A stretch of 64,000 bases of DNA from a bacterium HR17 (lineage in GTDB: Bacteria; Armatimonadota; Fervidibacteria; Fervidibacterales; Fervidibacteraceae), in NCBI GenBank assembly GCA_002898575.1, contig BEHT01000005.1, positions 35,815 to 99,814 on the forward strand. Reading direction: 5' to 3'. This document shows, in pieces, positions 17,969 through 27,171 of the stretch. The position numbers and the translations under genes are program-made. A model generated the notes under the pieces. It worked only from the letters and a program-made list of their open reading frames with translations, was not told the origin of the DNA and did not search any database. Every line of letters begins with the position of its first letter. Position 1 is the first letter of the stretch.

Positions 17969-19500
17969 CGACGCCGACCTCCCCTCATCTGAACCGGTTG
18001 TCCCGACGCTGCCAGCCATGTGTCCGTGTAGGCGACGAGGGCGCGTCCCAGCGCTAACGCTGTCGGCTCATCGCCGGCTGCGACACCGACCGTCACCCAG
18101 GGGCGGGGGGCACCGTAAAGCAACTGCTCCCACATGCGCTTCAATCGGGCACTGACCGGCGAGGTCGCCGTTTTCGTCGGGTGCAAATAGGTCACGGCGA
18201 CGACGACACGGTCTCGCCCCTTCACAAAATACGCAAGTTGTAAGGGCACAGTTCCACGCGGCGCGGTAATCGTTTCGGTCTTAGTGCTCAGCAGTTCGTA
18301 ACCCATGCCCAGCCACAAGTTCAAGAGGCGCTTGGGGCGCTTGACAGCGCTCAAGGGTAAGTGCAGGAACGCCCGTGCGGTGCGTTTGCGGTCGGGCGAG
18401 CGATACTCCGCGTGGTTGAACCATTCGCCGTCCTGGGCATCGTCATCGGTTGCAGAGACTTTCACCCAACCGTTGAGGCGTGGGGGAAATGTGGGGAGGG
18501 AATAGTGAGCCATTGCGCGTTGCCCTTGCCATACCAAAACGGTCGCGAGCGCAACCACCGCCCAAAGGGCTGCCGCCCACACCCACAGCGGGCGGTGAAT
18601 GGGCGTCGGCGGCGCCGGCGCAGTTGCGGTGAGATCCACCGATGTGGCGTTGGACATGCCCATCAAGCCCCTCATTAGCCCCAACGACAACGCCAGAAAG
18701 TAGCCGATGCCCAGCAATTCGTGCCAAGGGGACTGTCCGACCCAATATTGCCCCGACGCCATGCCCAACGCGACCGTCGTCACGCGCAGCGTGTTCGCCA
18801 GCACCGCCAATGGTAACAGGAAGGGCAACACCCACAGCCACCGCCACCATCGGTCTGTATGGAGCCAATAAAGCAGGATCAAAAAGAGCCACGCGGCAGC
18901 GGAGAAGGTGTGCCAACCCGAACAGGCTTCGCTGACTTGGACGGCGTGCTTGCCGATGAAGAGGGTCACGCCAACCCGTTCTACCGGCACGCCCAGCACC
19001 CCGACCAGAAAAGTTGCCAACCGCGCGACGATGTTTTGCAAGCGAAACGCGATGGCGCCGACCAAATCCAACGGCAGCGGTGCCACCGCCATCAGCAGCA
19101 AAATCGGGAACCAAAGGTGCGCTACCCACCGCCGCCCGTAGAGCCACCATACGGTGCCGGCGACGAGACAGGGCAGCGAGACCGCCAGCAAAAACCGCAT
19201 GATGAGCCGATACCCCAAAAGCGCCAACACGGCGCCCAACAGCAGTAACCACAACCCCTGCGGGTCGGTGCGTCGGGGCGTGGCTTGCAAGACATGGCGG
19301 CGCTGCCACACCAGCCATGCCGCCAAAGCGAGGGCAAAAACGCCCAAACTTTCGTTGGTCTCACCGCTCAGCGGTACCGCCCACAGCGACGGCAGCAAGG
19401 GACGGTAGAGCACGCCCAGCGCCACTGCTCCCACTGTGAGCGGCACTGCCCATTGCCACGCCTTACTTTGTTGAAGCGCTTGCGTTTGAGCGCCTTCCAC
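17965..19500 (-). CDS. Exosortase fused to an EpsI-type C-terminal domain
   Basis: A 511-residue membrane protease/transpeptidase-like enzyme that should process PEP-CTERM proteins. The first about 290 residues contain eight or so membrane segments and the three family signatures: Cys193 in SEACSGWH, Arg239 in ANTLRVTTVAL and His260 in SPWHELLGIGYF. Residues about 300-511 form a membrane-anchored EpsI-like domain (LNGWVKVSATDDD, AEYRSPDRKRTARAFLHLP, AYFVKGRDRVVVAVTYLHPT), which in many genomes is a separate exosortase-associated gene. GTG 19500 is preceded by GGACGGAGG 7 bases upstream. It follows the tyrosine autokinase gene after a repeat-filled gap and overlaps the next gene by 4 bases. 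Confidence 0.93.
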   Translation of the reverse strand: MEGAQTQALQQSKAWQWAVPLTVGAVALGVLYRPLLPSLWAVPLSGETNESLGVFALALAAWLVWQRRHVLQATPRRTDPQGLWLLLLGAVLALLGYRLIMRFLLAVSLPCLVAGTVWWLYGRRWVAHLWFPILLLMAVAPLPLDLVGAIAFRLQNIVARLATFLVGVLGVPVERVGVTLFIGKHAVQVSEACSGWHTFSAAAWLFLILLYWLHTDRWWRWLWVLPFLLPLAVLANTLRVTTVALGMASGQYWVGQSPWHELLGIGYFLALSLGLMRGLMGMSNATSVDLTATAPAPPTPIHRPLWVWAAALWAVVALATVLVWQGQRAMAHYSLPTFPPRLNGWVKVSATDDDAQDGEWFNHAEYRSPDRKRTARAFLHLPLSAVKRPKRLLNLWLGMGYELLSTKTETITAPRGTVPLQLAYFVKGRDRVVVAVTYLHPTKTATSPVSARLKRMWEQLLYGAPRPWVTVGVAAGDEPTALALGRALVAYTDTWLAASGQPVQMRGGRRR

Positions 19501-19575
19501 GATGTCGCCTCCGTCCCGTTTTCGGTAGTGGTGAAATAGGTGAGGGCATTTTAGCCCTTAGGCGAAAAAACCCGT

Positions 19576-19713
19576 TCGGAGGGCGGTTCTCCTGAACCGC
19601 CGAGAGAAAAAAAACGGCATGCAAGAACGGCGCATTCGGAGGGCGGTTCTCCTGAACCGCCGAAAGAAAAAACCGGCGTGCAAGAACGGCGCATCGGGAG
19701 ATGTGCCCTCCGA
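19576..19713 (+). repeat. Family A variant repeats between the autokinase and exosortase genes
   Basis: Two hairpins with arms GCGGTTC/GAACCGC (loop TCCT) occur at about 19583-19600 and 19645-19660, followed by a GCGCATC/GATGTGC hairpin ending CCTCCGA at 19713. The arm change GCGGCTC to GCGGTTC is compensated on the other side. Linkers are longer and A-rich. This is the only repeat cluster inside the exopolysaccharide gene run. Confidence 0.8.
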
Positions 19714-19766
19714 CTCCATCGCCTTTATACCCCGTTTCCGCCGCGAACGCTACCATAGCGAGGTCG

Positions 19767-21902
19767 TTAATCGGGCGCGCCATAGTAACCGTAATAGTCG
19801 TAGTAGCCCCGCATGCTCTTGCTCGTGACGCGATTGAGGACAGCACCCAACAGAGGGGCTTCTGCCAGTTCCATCTGCTCACGGGCTTTCGTTAGCGCAA
19901 CCCGAGGGGTGTTGGTGGCAACGACCATCAGAAACCCATCCGCAATCGGCGCTAAAAGGATGGCGTCCGTAACGGCTAAGAGGGGTGGGGTATCCAACAA
20001 GACGATGTCGGCGCGCTCTCTGAGGGCGCCCAACAACTTTTGCATTGATGGGCTGTCCAGCAACTCCGCTGGCGTGGGCGGTGGGGTGCCAGCGGGCAAC
20101 ACCCATAGGTTTTGCATTGGACCTGACCGTAAGGCTTCGTCTAACGAGACCGTGCCCTCCAACACTTCCCGCAGCCCGATGCCGTCGGTGAGTTTAAACC
20201 GTTGGTGCAAACTCGGGTGGCGCAGGTCAGCGTCCACGAGGATGACGCGGTAACCGGCATGGGCGTAAGCCAACCCCAACGCAGCCGTCAAAAAAGTTTT
20301 GCCTTCGCCCCCCACCGCACTGGTGATGACCAGCGTGCGGAAGGGGCGTTTGCGCCCCAGAAACTTCAAGTTAGACCGCAGCGTCCGTATGGCTTCCGCC
20401 GCGCGGCGCTGGGAGTGCATCAGTTCTGCGACCTGCGTTTGGGTCAATGGGGTGTGGGTTTGTGGGACAATGCCCAGCACCGGAGCGTTCAGCAGGTGCC
20501 GGACTTCTTCCGTCGTCTCCACCGACGATTTGGACATCTCCAGCAACAATGCGGCGCCGATCCCTGCTGCCAACCCTGCCAACAGCGCCAACAAGGCGAC
20601 ACGAGGCAAGTTGGGGGAAACGGGGCGTTGCGGGACGGTCGCCACATCCGCGATCATAGCGTTGCCTAGCCGCGACGCTTCCCGAATTTGCGCGTCTTGC
20701 AACCGTCCCAACAGGCTCGTGTAGGCTTGCTCCAGCACCTGCAGCCGTCGGTTGAGTTCACCGACACGGCGGCGGTCTTCAGGGAGCTGCTCAATCTGTT
20801 TCTGGGCTTGCTGCAAAAGGGCTAACAGCGCCTGCCGGCGGGCTTCCGCAGACAAGCGGCGCGTCTCCAAATCCATGAGGTGTTGTTGCAGAGTGGCGTA
20901 ACTGGGGTTGGGAACGGTCTCGGCGCCTTTCACCACGCGCCCAACCCGCTGATTGATGGCGTTGCGCAACGCGTTCATGCGTTCGTCCACTTCTCTGACG
21001 GCGGGGTGGTCAGGGGTGTAGCGAGCCACTAAGTTGGCGCGATCCACCTCCAGCATCGCCAACTGCCGCTGTAACTCTTGGACAGTGGGGTCCTCTTTGA
21101 GGACTTGCACTGACATGACGGGTCCCTGCCGGGCAGCAGCTCGGCGCAACTGGGCGATGCTGGCTTGCAACGAACGCAGTTCCGATTCTACGGTCATCAA
21201 ATCTGTCGTGTAAGTGCGCAGCGATTCAATGAGGCTTTTAGTTTCCTCGCTGACATCAACCGAACGCAGTTGTCGGTAAACTTGCGCGATGGTCGTGTCC
21301 AATTGCCGCAGTTGCCCTTCAATCAGTTGCAATTGGCTTTCAATGAACCGGCGCTCGTTAGACGCCTCGGCACGGGTCTCACGGTTGAGCCGCTGGACAA
21401 AGGCTTCCGCCAACCCATTGGCGAGGGCGGCAGCGACCTCCGGGAGCGGGTGGTGAACGGTGATGCGCACCAAATCGGGTTCTATCGGAGCCGTTTTGGT
21501 CACTTGTAACACCTCTTGCGGGGAGAAAAGGCGCAAGTATTCGCGGGTCGTTCGGCTCAGCCGATCCCGCAACGGCGGTTTCTGCAGCAGATCCAATGCC
21601 TCTTGGGCTGTCAAATAGGTCATGACCAATTGAGCGGCAGTGTTCAGGTTCAGCATCTCTTGTTCTGGTGCCGGTTGCGTGCCGGTTCCGAACACTTGGA
21701 CGGGCGTCGGTTTGCGCATCCGCACCAAACTGACGGCTTCGTAGGTCGGAGGGGTCAACCGCATGTAAGCGACGGCTCCGAGGGCTGCTAACACCAACAT
21801 CAGCACGATCAACGGCCAACGGCGGGACACCGCCCAAAAGTAAAGCAGCAAGTCACTTTCGCGATGGGGGGAGGTGGTTTGTCCGGCAGTTCTTTGCATC
21901 AT
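19767..21902 (-). CDS. Tyrosine autokinase / chain-length regulator (Wzc-like, BY-kinase)
   Basis: A 711-residue inner-membrane protein controlling exopolysaccharide polymerisation and export. It has an N-terminal Wzz-type domain after a first membrane helix (WPLIVLMLVLAALGAVAYM). Long coiled coils follow (about 160-420), then a second helix (ALLALLAGLAAGIGAALLL). The cytoplasmic kinase has Walker A SAVGGEGKTFLTAALG, Walker A' VILVDADLRHPSLH and Walker B IVLLDTPPLL. The C-terminus carries six Tyr within YYDYYGYYG, the usual autophosphorylation cluster. ATG 21902 has GAGGAGG 8 bases upstream; a TTG at 21908 is within the leader. It lies 70 bases after the GT4 gene of the same run. Confidence 0.95.
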   Translation of the reverse strand: MMQRTAGQTTSPHRESDLLLYFWAVSRRWPLIVLMLVLAALGAVAYMRLTPPTYEAVSLVRMRKPTPVQVFGTGTQPAPEQEMLNLNTAAQLVMTYLTAQEALDLLQKPPLRDRLSRTTREYLRLFSPQEVLQVTKTAPIEPDLVRITVHHPLPEVAAALANGLAEAFVQRLNRETRAEASNERRFIESQLQLIEGQLRQLDTTIAQVYRQLRSVDVSEETKSLIESLRTYTTDLMTVESELRSLQASIAQLRRAAARQGPVMSVQVLKEDPTVQELQRQLAMLEVDRANLVARYTPDHPAVREVDERMNALRNAINQRVGRVVKGAETVPNPSYATLQQHLMDLETRRLSAEARRQALLALLQQAQKQIEQLPEDRRRVGELNRRLQVLEQAYTSLLGRLQDAQIREASRLGNAMIADVATVPQRPVSPNLPRVALLALLAGLAAGIGAALLLEMSKSSVETTEEVRHLLNAPVLGIVPQTHTPLTQTQVAELMHSQRRAAEAIRTLRSNLKFLGRKRPFRTLVITSAVGGEGKTFLTAALGLAYAHAGYRVILVDADLRHPSLHQRFKLTDGIGLREVLEGTVSLDEALRSGPMQNLWVLPAGTPPPTPAELLDSPSMQKLLGALRERADIVLLDTPPLLAVTDAILLAPIADGFLMVVATNTPRVALTKAREQMELAEAPLLGAVLNRVTSKSMRGYYDYYGYYGAPD

Positions 21903-21972
21903 CGCCAACGCCTCCTCGGCGGTGAAAGTGCGCAGCCGCGCGCCGCCGTGAGGGTCAAGCCATATTTGACCC

Positions 21973-23157
21973 TCACGCTTTGTCGTAAACGGCTTCTATC
22001 GCACGCACCATTTCATCCACGCTGAACCGCTCGTCCACGAAGGCTTGAGCGGCTTGTCCCATAGTTTGTCGTAACCGCGCATCCACGAGCAAGCGCTCTA
22101 GCGCTTCGCTGAGGCTTTCGGGGTCGTTAGGGGGCACCAAAAAACCTGTTTTGCCGTCCATGACGACATCGGGGACACCGCCTACCTTTGTGCCGATGAC
22201 CGGCACCCCAGCGGCTTGCGCTTCCAAAAACACCCGCCCCATCCCCTCCCAAAGGGTCGGTAGGACGAACAAATCAAAGCAGCCAACCCACGCCGGCACA
22301 TCGCTGCGCATGCCCGTAATAACCACGCGGTCTGCCACGCCCAACTCGCGCGCTAAGGCTTCCATGTGGGGGCGGTCTGGACCGTCGCCGACCCAAACGA
22401 GCACGAAATTATACCCTTTCGCTTTGAGCCGACGAGCGGCGTGCAACAGCGATTCATAGCCCTTTTCGCGCACGATGCGGGCGATGGTGCCGATAACCGG
22501 TTCGCCGTTCAGCGACAGTTCCCGCCGCTTGATGTCCCGAAAGCGCGGGCTTTCCCGAAACATCCGCAGGTCAATTCCGCTGGGGATGAGCACATACTGG
22601 CTCGGGTCGCCGATGTTGTGTCGGCGCGCTTCTTCTATGAGGGCAGGCGAGATGAAGATGAGGGTGTCGCACCAACGGGCTGCGGCGCGCTCCAGTGCGA
22701 TGTAGAGCCGCTTTTGCCATTCGGGAATGGGTGCCGTAAAAGCAAATCCGTGCACGGTGTGAATGACACGGGGCACTTTCGCCAGCCAGCCAGCCAGCCG
22801 TCCGACCAAGCCGGCTTTGGACGCATGGGTGTGCACGATGTCCGCCTTCGTCGCCCGATACAGCCGTATCAGTTGCCCGATGACTTTGCCGTCCTTGACA
22901 GGATGCAACTCCCGCACCAGGTCGGGAACGACCATGACGGGCACGCCGAGCGCTCTGGTCGCTTCAATCAGGCTGCCTTCCGCACCGGTTTGCGGTCCGC
23001 AGGCAAGAAACGGCACATAACGCTCACGGTTGAGCAACTTGACGGTGTAAAGCGTGTTCCACTCCGCGCCGCCGATAATCATGCGGGTGATGAGGTGTAA
23101 AACGCGGCGGCGCTTTGGTGGGCTGCTGCTACTGGGTGCGACGGTTTCGTGCGTCAT
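21973..23157 (-). CDS. Glycosyltransferase family 4/1 (GT-B)
   Basis: A 394-residue retaining glycosyltransferase of GT-B fold. The N-terminal half carries RRRVLHLITRMIIGGAEWNT and DIVHTHASKAGLVGRL. The C-terminal donor-binding half carries EPVIGTIARIVREKGYESLL and the E-x7-E-like segment GRVFLEAQAAGVPVIGTK. It would add a sugar from a nucleotide sugar to the growing lipid-linked polymer at the cytoplasmic face. GGAGGAGGGGA precedes ATG 23157. Its start overlaps the upstream acyltransferase gene by 29 bases, consistent with one operon. Confidence 0.93.
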   Translation of the reverse strand: MTHETVAPSSSSPPKRRRVLHLITRMIIGGAEWNTLYTVKLLNRERYVPFLACGPQTGAEGSLIEATRALGVPVMVVPDLVRELHPVKDGKVIGQLIRLYRATKADIVHTHASKAGLVGRLAGWLAKVPRVIHTVHGFAFTAPIPEWQKRLYIALERAAARWCDTLIFISPALIEEARRHNIGDPSQYVLIPSGIDLRMFRESPRFRDIKRRELSLNGEPVIGTIARIVREKGYESLLHAARRLKAKGYNFVLVWVGDGPDRPHMEALARELGVADRVVITGMRSDVPAWVGCFDLFVLPTLWEGMGRVFLEAQAAGVPVIGTKVGGVPDVVMDGKTGFLVPPNDPESLSEALERLLVDARLRQTMGQAAQAFVDERFSVDEMVRAIEAVYDKA

Positions 23158-23767
23158 ATTCGCTCCCCTCCTCCGGCACCGGAATACGCATCTTCAACAC
23201 TTTGGCGGGCACACCGCCGACAATGGCGTAAGGCGGGACATCTTTCGTCACGACCGCACCGGCGGCGACGATGGCGCCGCGCCCGATGCGCACGCCGCTG
23301 GTGACGACGACATTGGCGCCCAGCCACACATCGTCCTCCACGACGACATCGGCTTCCCGCAAAGGTTGCAGCATCATCGGCAAGTGCAATTCGGCGGAAT
23401 GATTGGTCGCATGGATCCGCACGCCCGGTCCCATCAGGACGAAGTTGCCCAACACGATACGGCTGTTCGGTCCCGCCCAGAGGCAACAGTCCCGATTGAC
23501 ATGGGAGTAATCGCCGATGACGATGTTATGCCCGTTGCGGAACGACGCGGTCGGGTGAATCCAAACGCCTTTGCCTTTGCGGATGTGCGGCACCTGGGAA
23601 ACATGCTCGTGAATGTAATAGCCGACCCATCGCGCCAGGCATTTTAGGAAGGTGAGGGAAGCCAGCCATCGTAACACCCTTATGATTTTCCGACCTTTGT
23701 CCCGTGCGTGGGGGACTTCCGTAACCGACGGAGCCATTGCCGCACGGGCAGATTTTTCAGGCACCAT
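23129..23767 (-). CDS. Hexapeptide-repeat (left-handed beta-helix) acyltransferase
   Basis: A 212-residue acyltransferase of the CysE/LacA/WbbJ type, probably O-acetylating a sugar in the exported polymer. Hexapeptide-like repeats run from about residue 85 to 190 (GNFVLMGPGVRIHATNHS, EDDVWLGANVVVTSGVRIGR, IVAAGAVVTKDVPPYAIVGG). The first 45 residues are basic and carry a short amphipathic helix that may associate with the membrane. ATG 23767 is preceded by GGGAGG at 8 bases. The gene overlaps the end of the deacetylase gene by 88 bases and the start of the GT4 gene by 29. Confidence 0.9.
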   Translation of the reverse strand: MVPEKSARAAMAPSVTEVPHARDKGRKIIRVLRWLASLTFLKCLARWVGYYIHEHVSQVPHIRKGKGVWIHPTASFRNGHNIVIGDYSHVNRDCCLWAGPNSRIVLGNFVLMGPGVRIHATNHSAELHLPMMLQPLREADVVVEDDVWLGANVVVTSGVRIGRGAIVAAGAVVTKDVPPYAIVGGVPAKVLKMRIPVPEEGSEYDARNRRTQ

Positions 23768-24588
23768 CCGTCAAACCTCCCTTCCAAAATCGCCCGAAAA
23801 GTCACAGGGTCGTCAAAGGGGTAGACATGGCAACGGCGCAGCAGAAACCGTTGCAGCGGTGGCAGGTTAACGCCGTGTAGCATCGTGAACGCGGCGGCGT
23901 AGCCGGCGCGTTCCACCATCGTCACATGCTCTTGCCCGAAATCGCCGGCGCGCCCCCATGGGTAAGAAAACGCCCGCACCTCATCGCCCAACAGGTCGCT
24001 CAACAGTTGCTTGGAAAGTGACACTTCTTTCCACGCTTCCTTGAGGGTGAGCAACGCTAAGGGGACATGCCACAGCCCGTGCGAACCGATTTCGATGCCT
24101 GCGCGGTGCAAATCCCGCAACTGTGCCGCTGTCAGAAACGGCGCCTCGGGGTAATGGGCTTCGCTGTAGGTCTGCCCACGCTTGCCCACATATCGCGCCA
24201 ACATGAAAATGCATGCTGGCATTTGAAACTCGCTGAGAAGGGGAGCCGCCCACTCGTAGAGGTCAGCGTAACCGTCGTCAAAAGTCAGCAAAACCGCCTT
24301 CGGGGGCAGAGGAGCGTTACCGTTCAAATGTGCCAGCACCGTTGAGAGGCTGACCACTCGCCATCCGCCATCGCGCAGGGTCGTCAGGTGCGACCGGAAG
24401 AGCGCGGGCGTAACGCTGCGCGGGTCGTCGGCGTCAGGGCGAACGCGATGGTACGCCAACACCCGCAGCCCGTTCGCCTTCGCCGGAGGCAACCACCGCG
24501 CCGCGGCACGGCGCAGCATCACCCGCACGAGGCTTTGTCGCCAGTCTTTCCGCGCTCTCATCGTCCGTTCACCCAGATACCGTTTCAA
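23680..24588 (-). CDS. Polysaccharide deacetylase family protein
   Basis: A 302-residue NodB-type carbohydrate deacetylase. Motifs: LAYHRV near residue 44, the metal-binding TFDDGY (about 104-109), GSHGLWHVPL (the H-x3-H metal pair) and RAFSYPWGRAG. It would remove N- or O-acetyl groups from the exopolysaccharide or its intermediates. No signal peptide is evident, though a basic amphipathic N-terminus is present. The start is TTG 24588 (AAGGA 6 bases upstream) or ATG 24561; the longer version is listed. It is 31 bases downstream of the ligase gene and overlaps the acyltransferase. Confidence 0.9.
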   Translation of the reverse strand: MKRYLGERTMRARKDWRQSLVRVMLRRAAARWLPPAKANGLRVLAYHRVRPDADDPRSVTPALFRSHLTTLRDGGWRVVSLSTVLAHLNGNAPLPPKAVLLTFDDGYADLYEWAAPLLSEFQMPACIFMLARYVGKRGQTYSEAHYPEAPFLTAAQLRDLHRAGIEIGSHGLWHVPLALLTLKEAWKEVSLSKQLLSDLLGDEVRAFSYPWGRAGDFGQEHVTMVERAGYAAAFTMLHGVNLPPLQRFLLRRCHVYPFDDPVTFRAILEGRFDGWCLKNLPVRQWLRRLRKSPTHGTKVGKS

Positions 24589-24619
24589 AGGCGTTCCTTG
24601 CCCGTCCGTACCGAGCCGG

Positions 24620-25870
24620 CTAGGCTGCGATGTCGCCCGATGCCGCTACCAACCGCCAAACGCCCGCGCTCACTCCCGTCCAAAACCAAAACGACTCTGC
24701 CGGGCGGATTGCCAGCAACGGGACGCCTGACAGACCAGCGATGAGGTAGGCGATAGTGCCTGCAAAGCAACCTTGCACGATGCCCCGCAGGTAGGGGTCG
24801 GTGGTCAGCGCCAGCGTTTCCCGTTGCATCCGCAACACGCCTACCAACAGCGCCACGAAAGCGGCTAAACCCAACAACCCTTCTTGGGCAAATGTATTGG
24901 CATACTGGTTTTCGTAGCGATTAAACCCGGCAAACCCCAATCCCTGCCCCGTGATGGGGTTGCGCGGCAGCGTTTCCTTCACCGCACTGATGTAGCCGTT
25001 CAGCCGTTCCACTTTGAACCGTTCCCAAGACAGTTGCTCCATTCGTTTCTGGACGATGGAGGGGACGATGGCTGGGACGACAAAATAGGCGATCAGCAAA
25101 AAGGGCATCCAGCGACGCTGAAAGACACCGACCAGCGCCACGACGCCCGCGCCCATCGCCGCCACCGCTGACCGAGAAAAGGCAAACAAAATGGGCACGA
25201 CCATCATGCCCGTCAACCCTAACGGCACCCATGCCGCGCGGCTGGGGAAAAGGCTCAACCCCAGCGCCAGCCCGATCAAAGCGTTCAAAACGAGATACTG
25301 GGCGTAGACATTGTTTTTCTCGCCAGGTGGACCCTTGACCTTGTAAGCGTTCCAGTGGACATCCTCGCGGGGCGGGTTGAGCCATTTTTGGTGCCAGCCG
25401 ACAGCAGCGCTGAGGGCGGCGCCGACCATACCTGCTGTCGTCAGCCACCGCACATCTGCCCACGAACGGACGCAATCGGCGACGACCCAAAACAGCAGCG
25501 CCAATTCCAACCGCTTGAGCCAATAAAACAGCCCGTTTTTTTCGGACGGGAGGGTGCCCAATACGCTGCCCAGCAGCACGGAAACCCCACCCGCAAACAA
25601 CCAAAATACCCACAAGCGGTTGAGCGGCGTCGCTGGTACCAACGGTTCACGGTCGCGCAGTTTCCGCAACCCCCATGCGACGAACACCGCCGCCATCACC
25701 AAGTCTTCTAAGCGCAAATTGCTCACTGTCTCAGTCTGAAACTCGGGGGAGATGCCGATGGAGACAGCGATAGCCGCCAACCCAAACCGGACATCCCGCC
25801 AAGTCAGTAGGATGCCCAGCGCAGCTATACCGTAAAGGACCCAGTCGGGAAACGGAAAGCCTTGTCCCAT
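24620..25870 (-). CDS. O-antigen ligase / polymerase family membrane protein
   Basis: A 416-residue polytopic protein with about ten to twelve membrane segments and the Wzy_C/O-antigen ligase pattern, including the large periplasmic loop and NPITGQGLGFAGFNRYENQY. It likely polymerises or ligates the exopolysaccharide repeat units in the periplasm. ATG 25870 shares an A with the upstream gene's TAA (TAATG), indicating translational coupling. An open frame continues to 25951 but lies within the upstream glycosyltransferase. A plain ribosome binding site is weak, consistent with re-initiation. Confidence 0.88.
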   Translation of the reverse strand: MGQGFPFPDWVLYGIAALGILLTWRDVRFGLAAIAVSIGISPEFQTETVSNLRLEDLVMAAVFVAWGLRKLRDREPLVPATPLNRLWVFWLFAGGVSVLLGSVLGTLPSEKNGLFYWLKRLELALLFWVVADCVRSWADVRWLTTAGMVGAALSAAVGWHQKWLNPPREDVHWNAYKVKGPPGEKNNVYAQYLVLNALIGLALGLSLFPSRAAWVPLGLTGMMVVPILFAFSRSAVAAMGAGVVALVGVFQRRWMPFLLIAYFVVPAIVPSIVQKRMEQLSWERFKVERLNGYISAVKETLPRNPITGQGLGFAGFNRYENQYANTFAQEGLLGLAAFVALLVGVLRMQRETLALTTDPYLRGIVQGCFAGTIAYLIAGLSGVPLLAIRPAESFWFWTGVSAGVWRLVAASGDIAA

Positions 25871-27045
25871 TATCGTTTTGCTCGCCCCCGCGTCGCCGGT
25901 TGCATGATCGCCGTCAATCGTTCCGCCGTGCGATCCCATGTAAACTCGCACAACACCCGTTGGCGCCCCGCTTCACCCAACCGTTTCGCGAACTCGGGGT
26001 CACGGAGCAATCGGCAGAGCGCCGAAGCGATGGCTCGGGGGTCGTGCGGGTTCACGACCAACCCCGTTTCGTCAGGCACGACAGCGTCAACGGCGCCGCC
26101 GACCGCACTGGCGACTACGGGCTTGCCGCATGCAGCGGCTTCCAAATAGACCAACCCGAACCCTTCTACATCGCCGCGCCGTTCCTCGCGTGTCGGCATG
26201 ACAAAGACCTCGCACGCATGCAAGAAGGGGCGGACATCGGGCACCCGTCCCGTAAACGCGACGCGGTCTGCCACGCCCAAGCGCTGCGCCAGCTCTTCTA
26301 ACCGCTGCCGATCAGGTCCGTCCCCGACGACCCAATAGCAAACATCGGGGTGCTCTCGCAGCACCAGCGGCAAGGCTTCAATGACCTTGTCCACACCCTT
26401 GCGGGGCACTAACCGACCGACAGTCAACAAAACGCGGTGCCCGTTATGTTTGCCGTTGCCGCTGAGGGGCAAATCCGTCGTTTGCCCGTTCAGAACCGTC
26501 TCACTTACGCCCAAATGGACGATGTGCACCTTTTCGGGGGCAAGCCCACGCTGCAGCAATTCTGCCCGGCTGGCAGAACTGATCGCAGCGACGCCGTCGG
26601 CGCGCTCGTAAACCCATCGGCACACACGCCATGCCACCGAACGCGGTTCAAACCGCAAGAACTCCAACGCGTGGGCAAAGACGATGAAGGGCACGCCTAA
26701 CACTTGCTTAATGGCGACGGCAGGAAAACCTTCGCGAGTCACCCGCATCGCGATGACCCAATCGGGGCGCCAGCGGGCAGCCAGCGTTACGATGACGGGC
26801 GTCATGGGCACCATCCGCAGGAACCGCAGTCGCATCAGGGGCAACCGCACGGTGCGGTAGGGCTGCCCAGCGTCAACGGTGCGGTCGTCCTGCCCATAGC
26901 GAGGGGCGATAACCGTCACTGCCCAACCGTGCCGCACCAGCACCTTTGCCAGGTGCGCTGCCGCCGTCGCAATGCCTCCGGCAAAGGGCGGAAATTCACC
27001 GGCAAGGAGCAACAACCGTTTGGACGCAGAAGTTGTGGGGTTCAT
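25870..27045 (-). CDS. Glycosyltransferase family 4/1 (GT-B)
   Basis: A 391-residue GT-B glycosyltransferase. The N-terminal half has LLLLAGEFPPFAGGIATAA. The C-terminal half has VLLTVGRLVPRKGVDKVIEA, CYWVVGDGPDRQRLEELA and the donor-site segment GFGLVYLEAAACGKPVVAS. It probably adds one sugar of the exopolysaccharide repeat. ATG 27045 is preferred (AAGGTG 8 to 10 bases upstream). The frame is open to 27114 without a better site. It overlaps the ligase start by one base and lies about 125 bases after the GT2 gene. Confidence 0.92.
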   Translation of the reverse strand: MNPTTSASKRLLLLAGEFPPFAGGIATAAAHLAKVLVRHGWAVTVIAPRYGQDDRTVDAGQPYRTVRLPLMRLRFLRMVPMTPVIVTLAARWRPDWVIAMRVTREGFPAVAIKQVLGVPFIVFAHALEFLRFEPRSVAWRVCRWVYERADGVAAISSASRAELLQRGLAPEKVHIVHLGVSETVLNGQTTDLPLSGNGKHNGHRVLLTVGRLVPRKGVDKVIEALPLVLREHPDVCYWVVGDGPDRQRLEELAQRLGVADRVAFTGRVPDVRPFLHACEVFVMPTREERRGDVEGFGLVYLEAAACGKPVVASAVGGAVDAVVPDETGLVVNPHDPRAIASALCRLLRDPEFAKRLGEAGRQRVLCEFTWDRTAERLTAIMQPATRGRAKR

Positions 27046-27171
27046 CTGCCTGACACCTTGCCCGTTGACTTTTGTGGGTTCGGAAAGCAGCACCCCGACA
27101 CCGCCGATAGACATTCAGGGCTACAAAGGCGGCGTTTGGGGATCTGTCAACATGTCGCGGGAGATGCGCCG

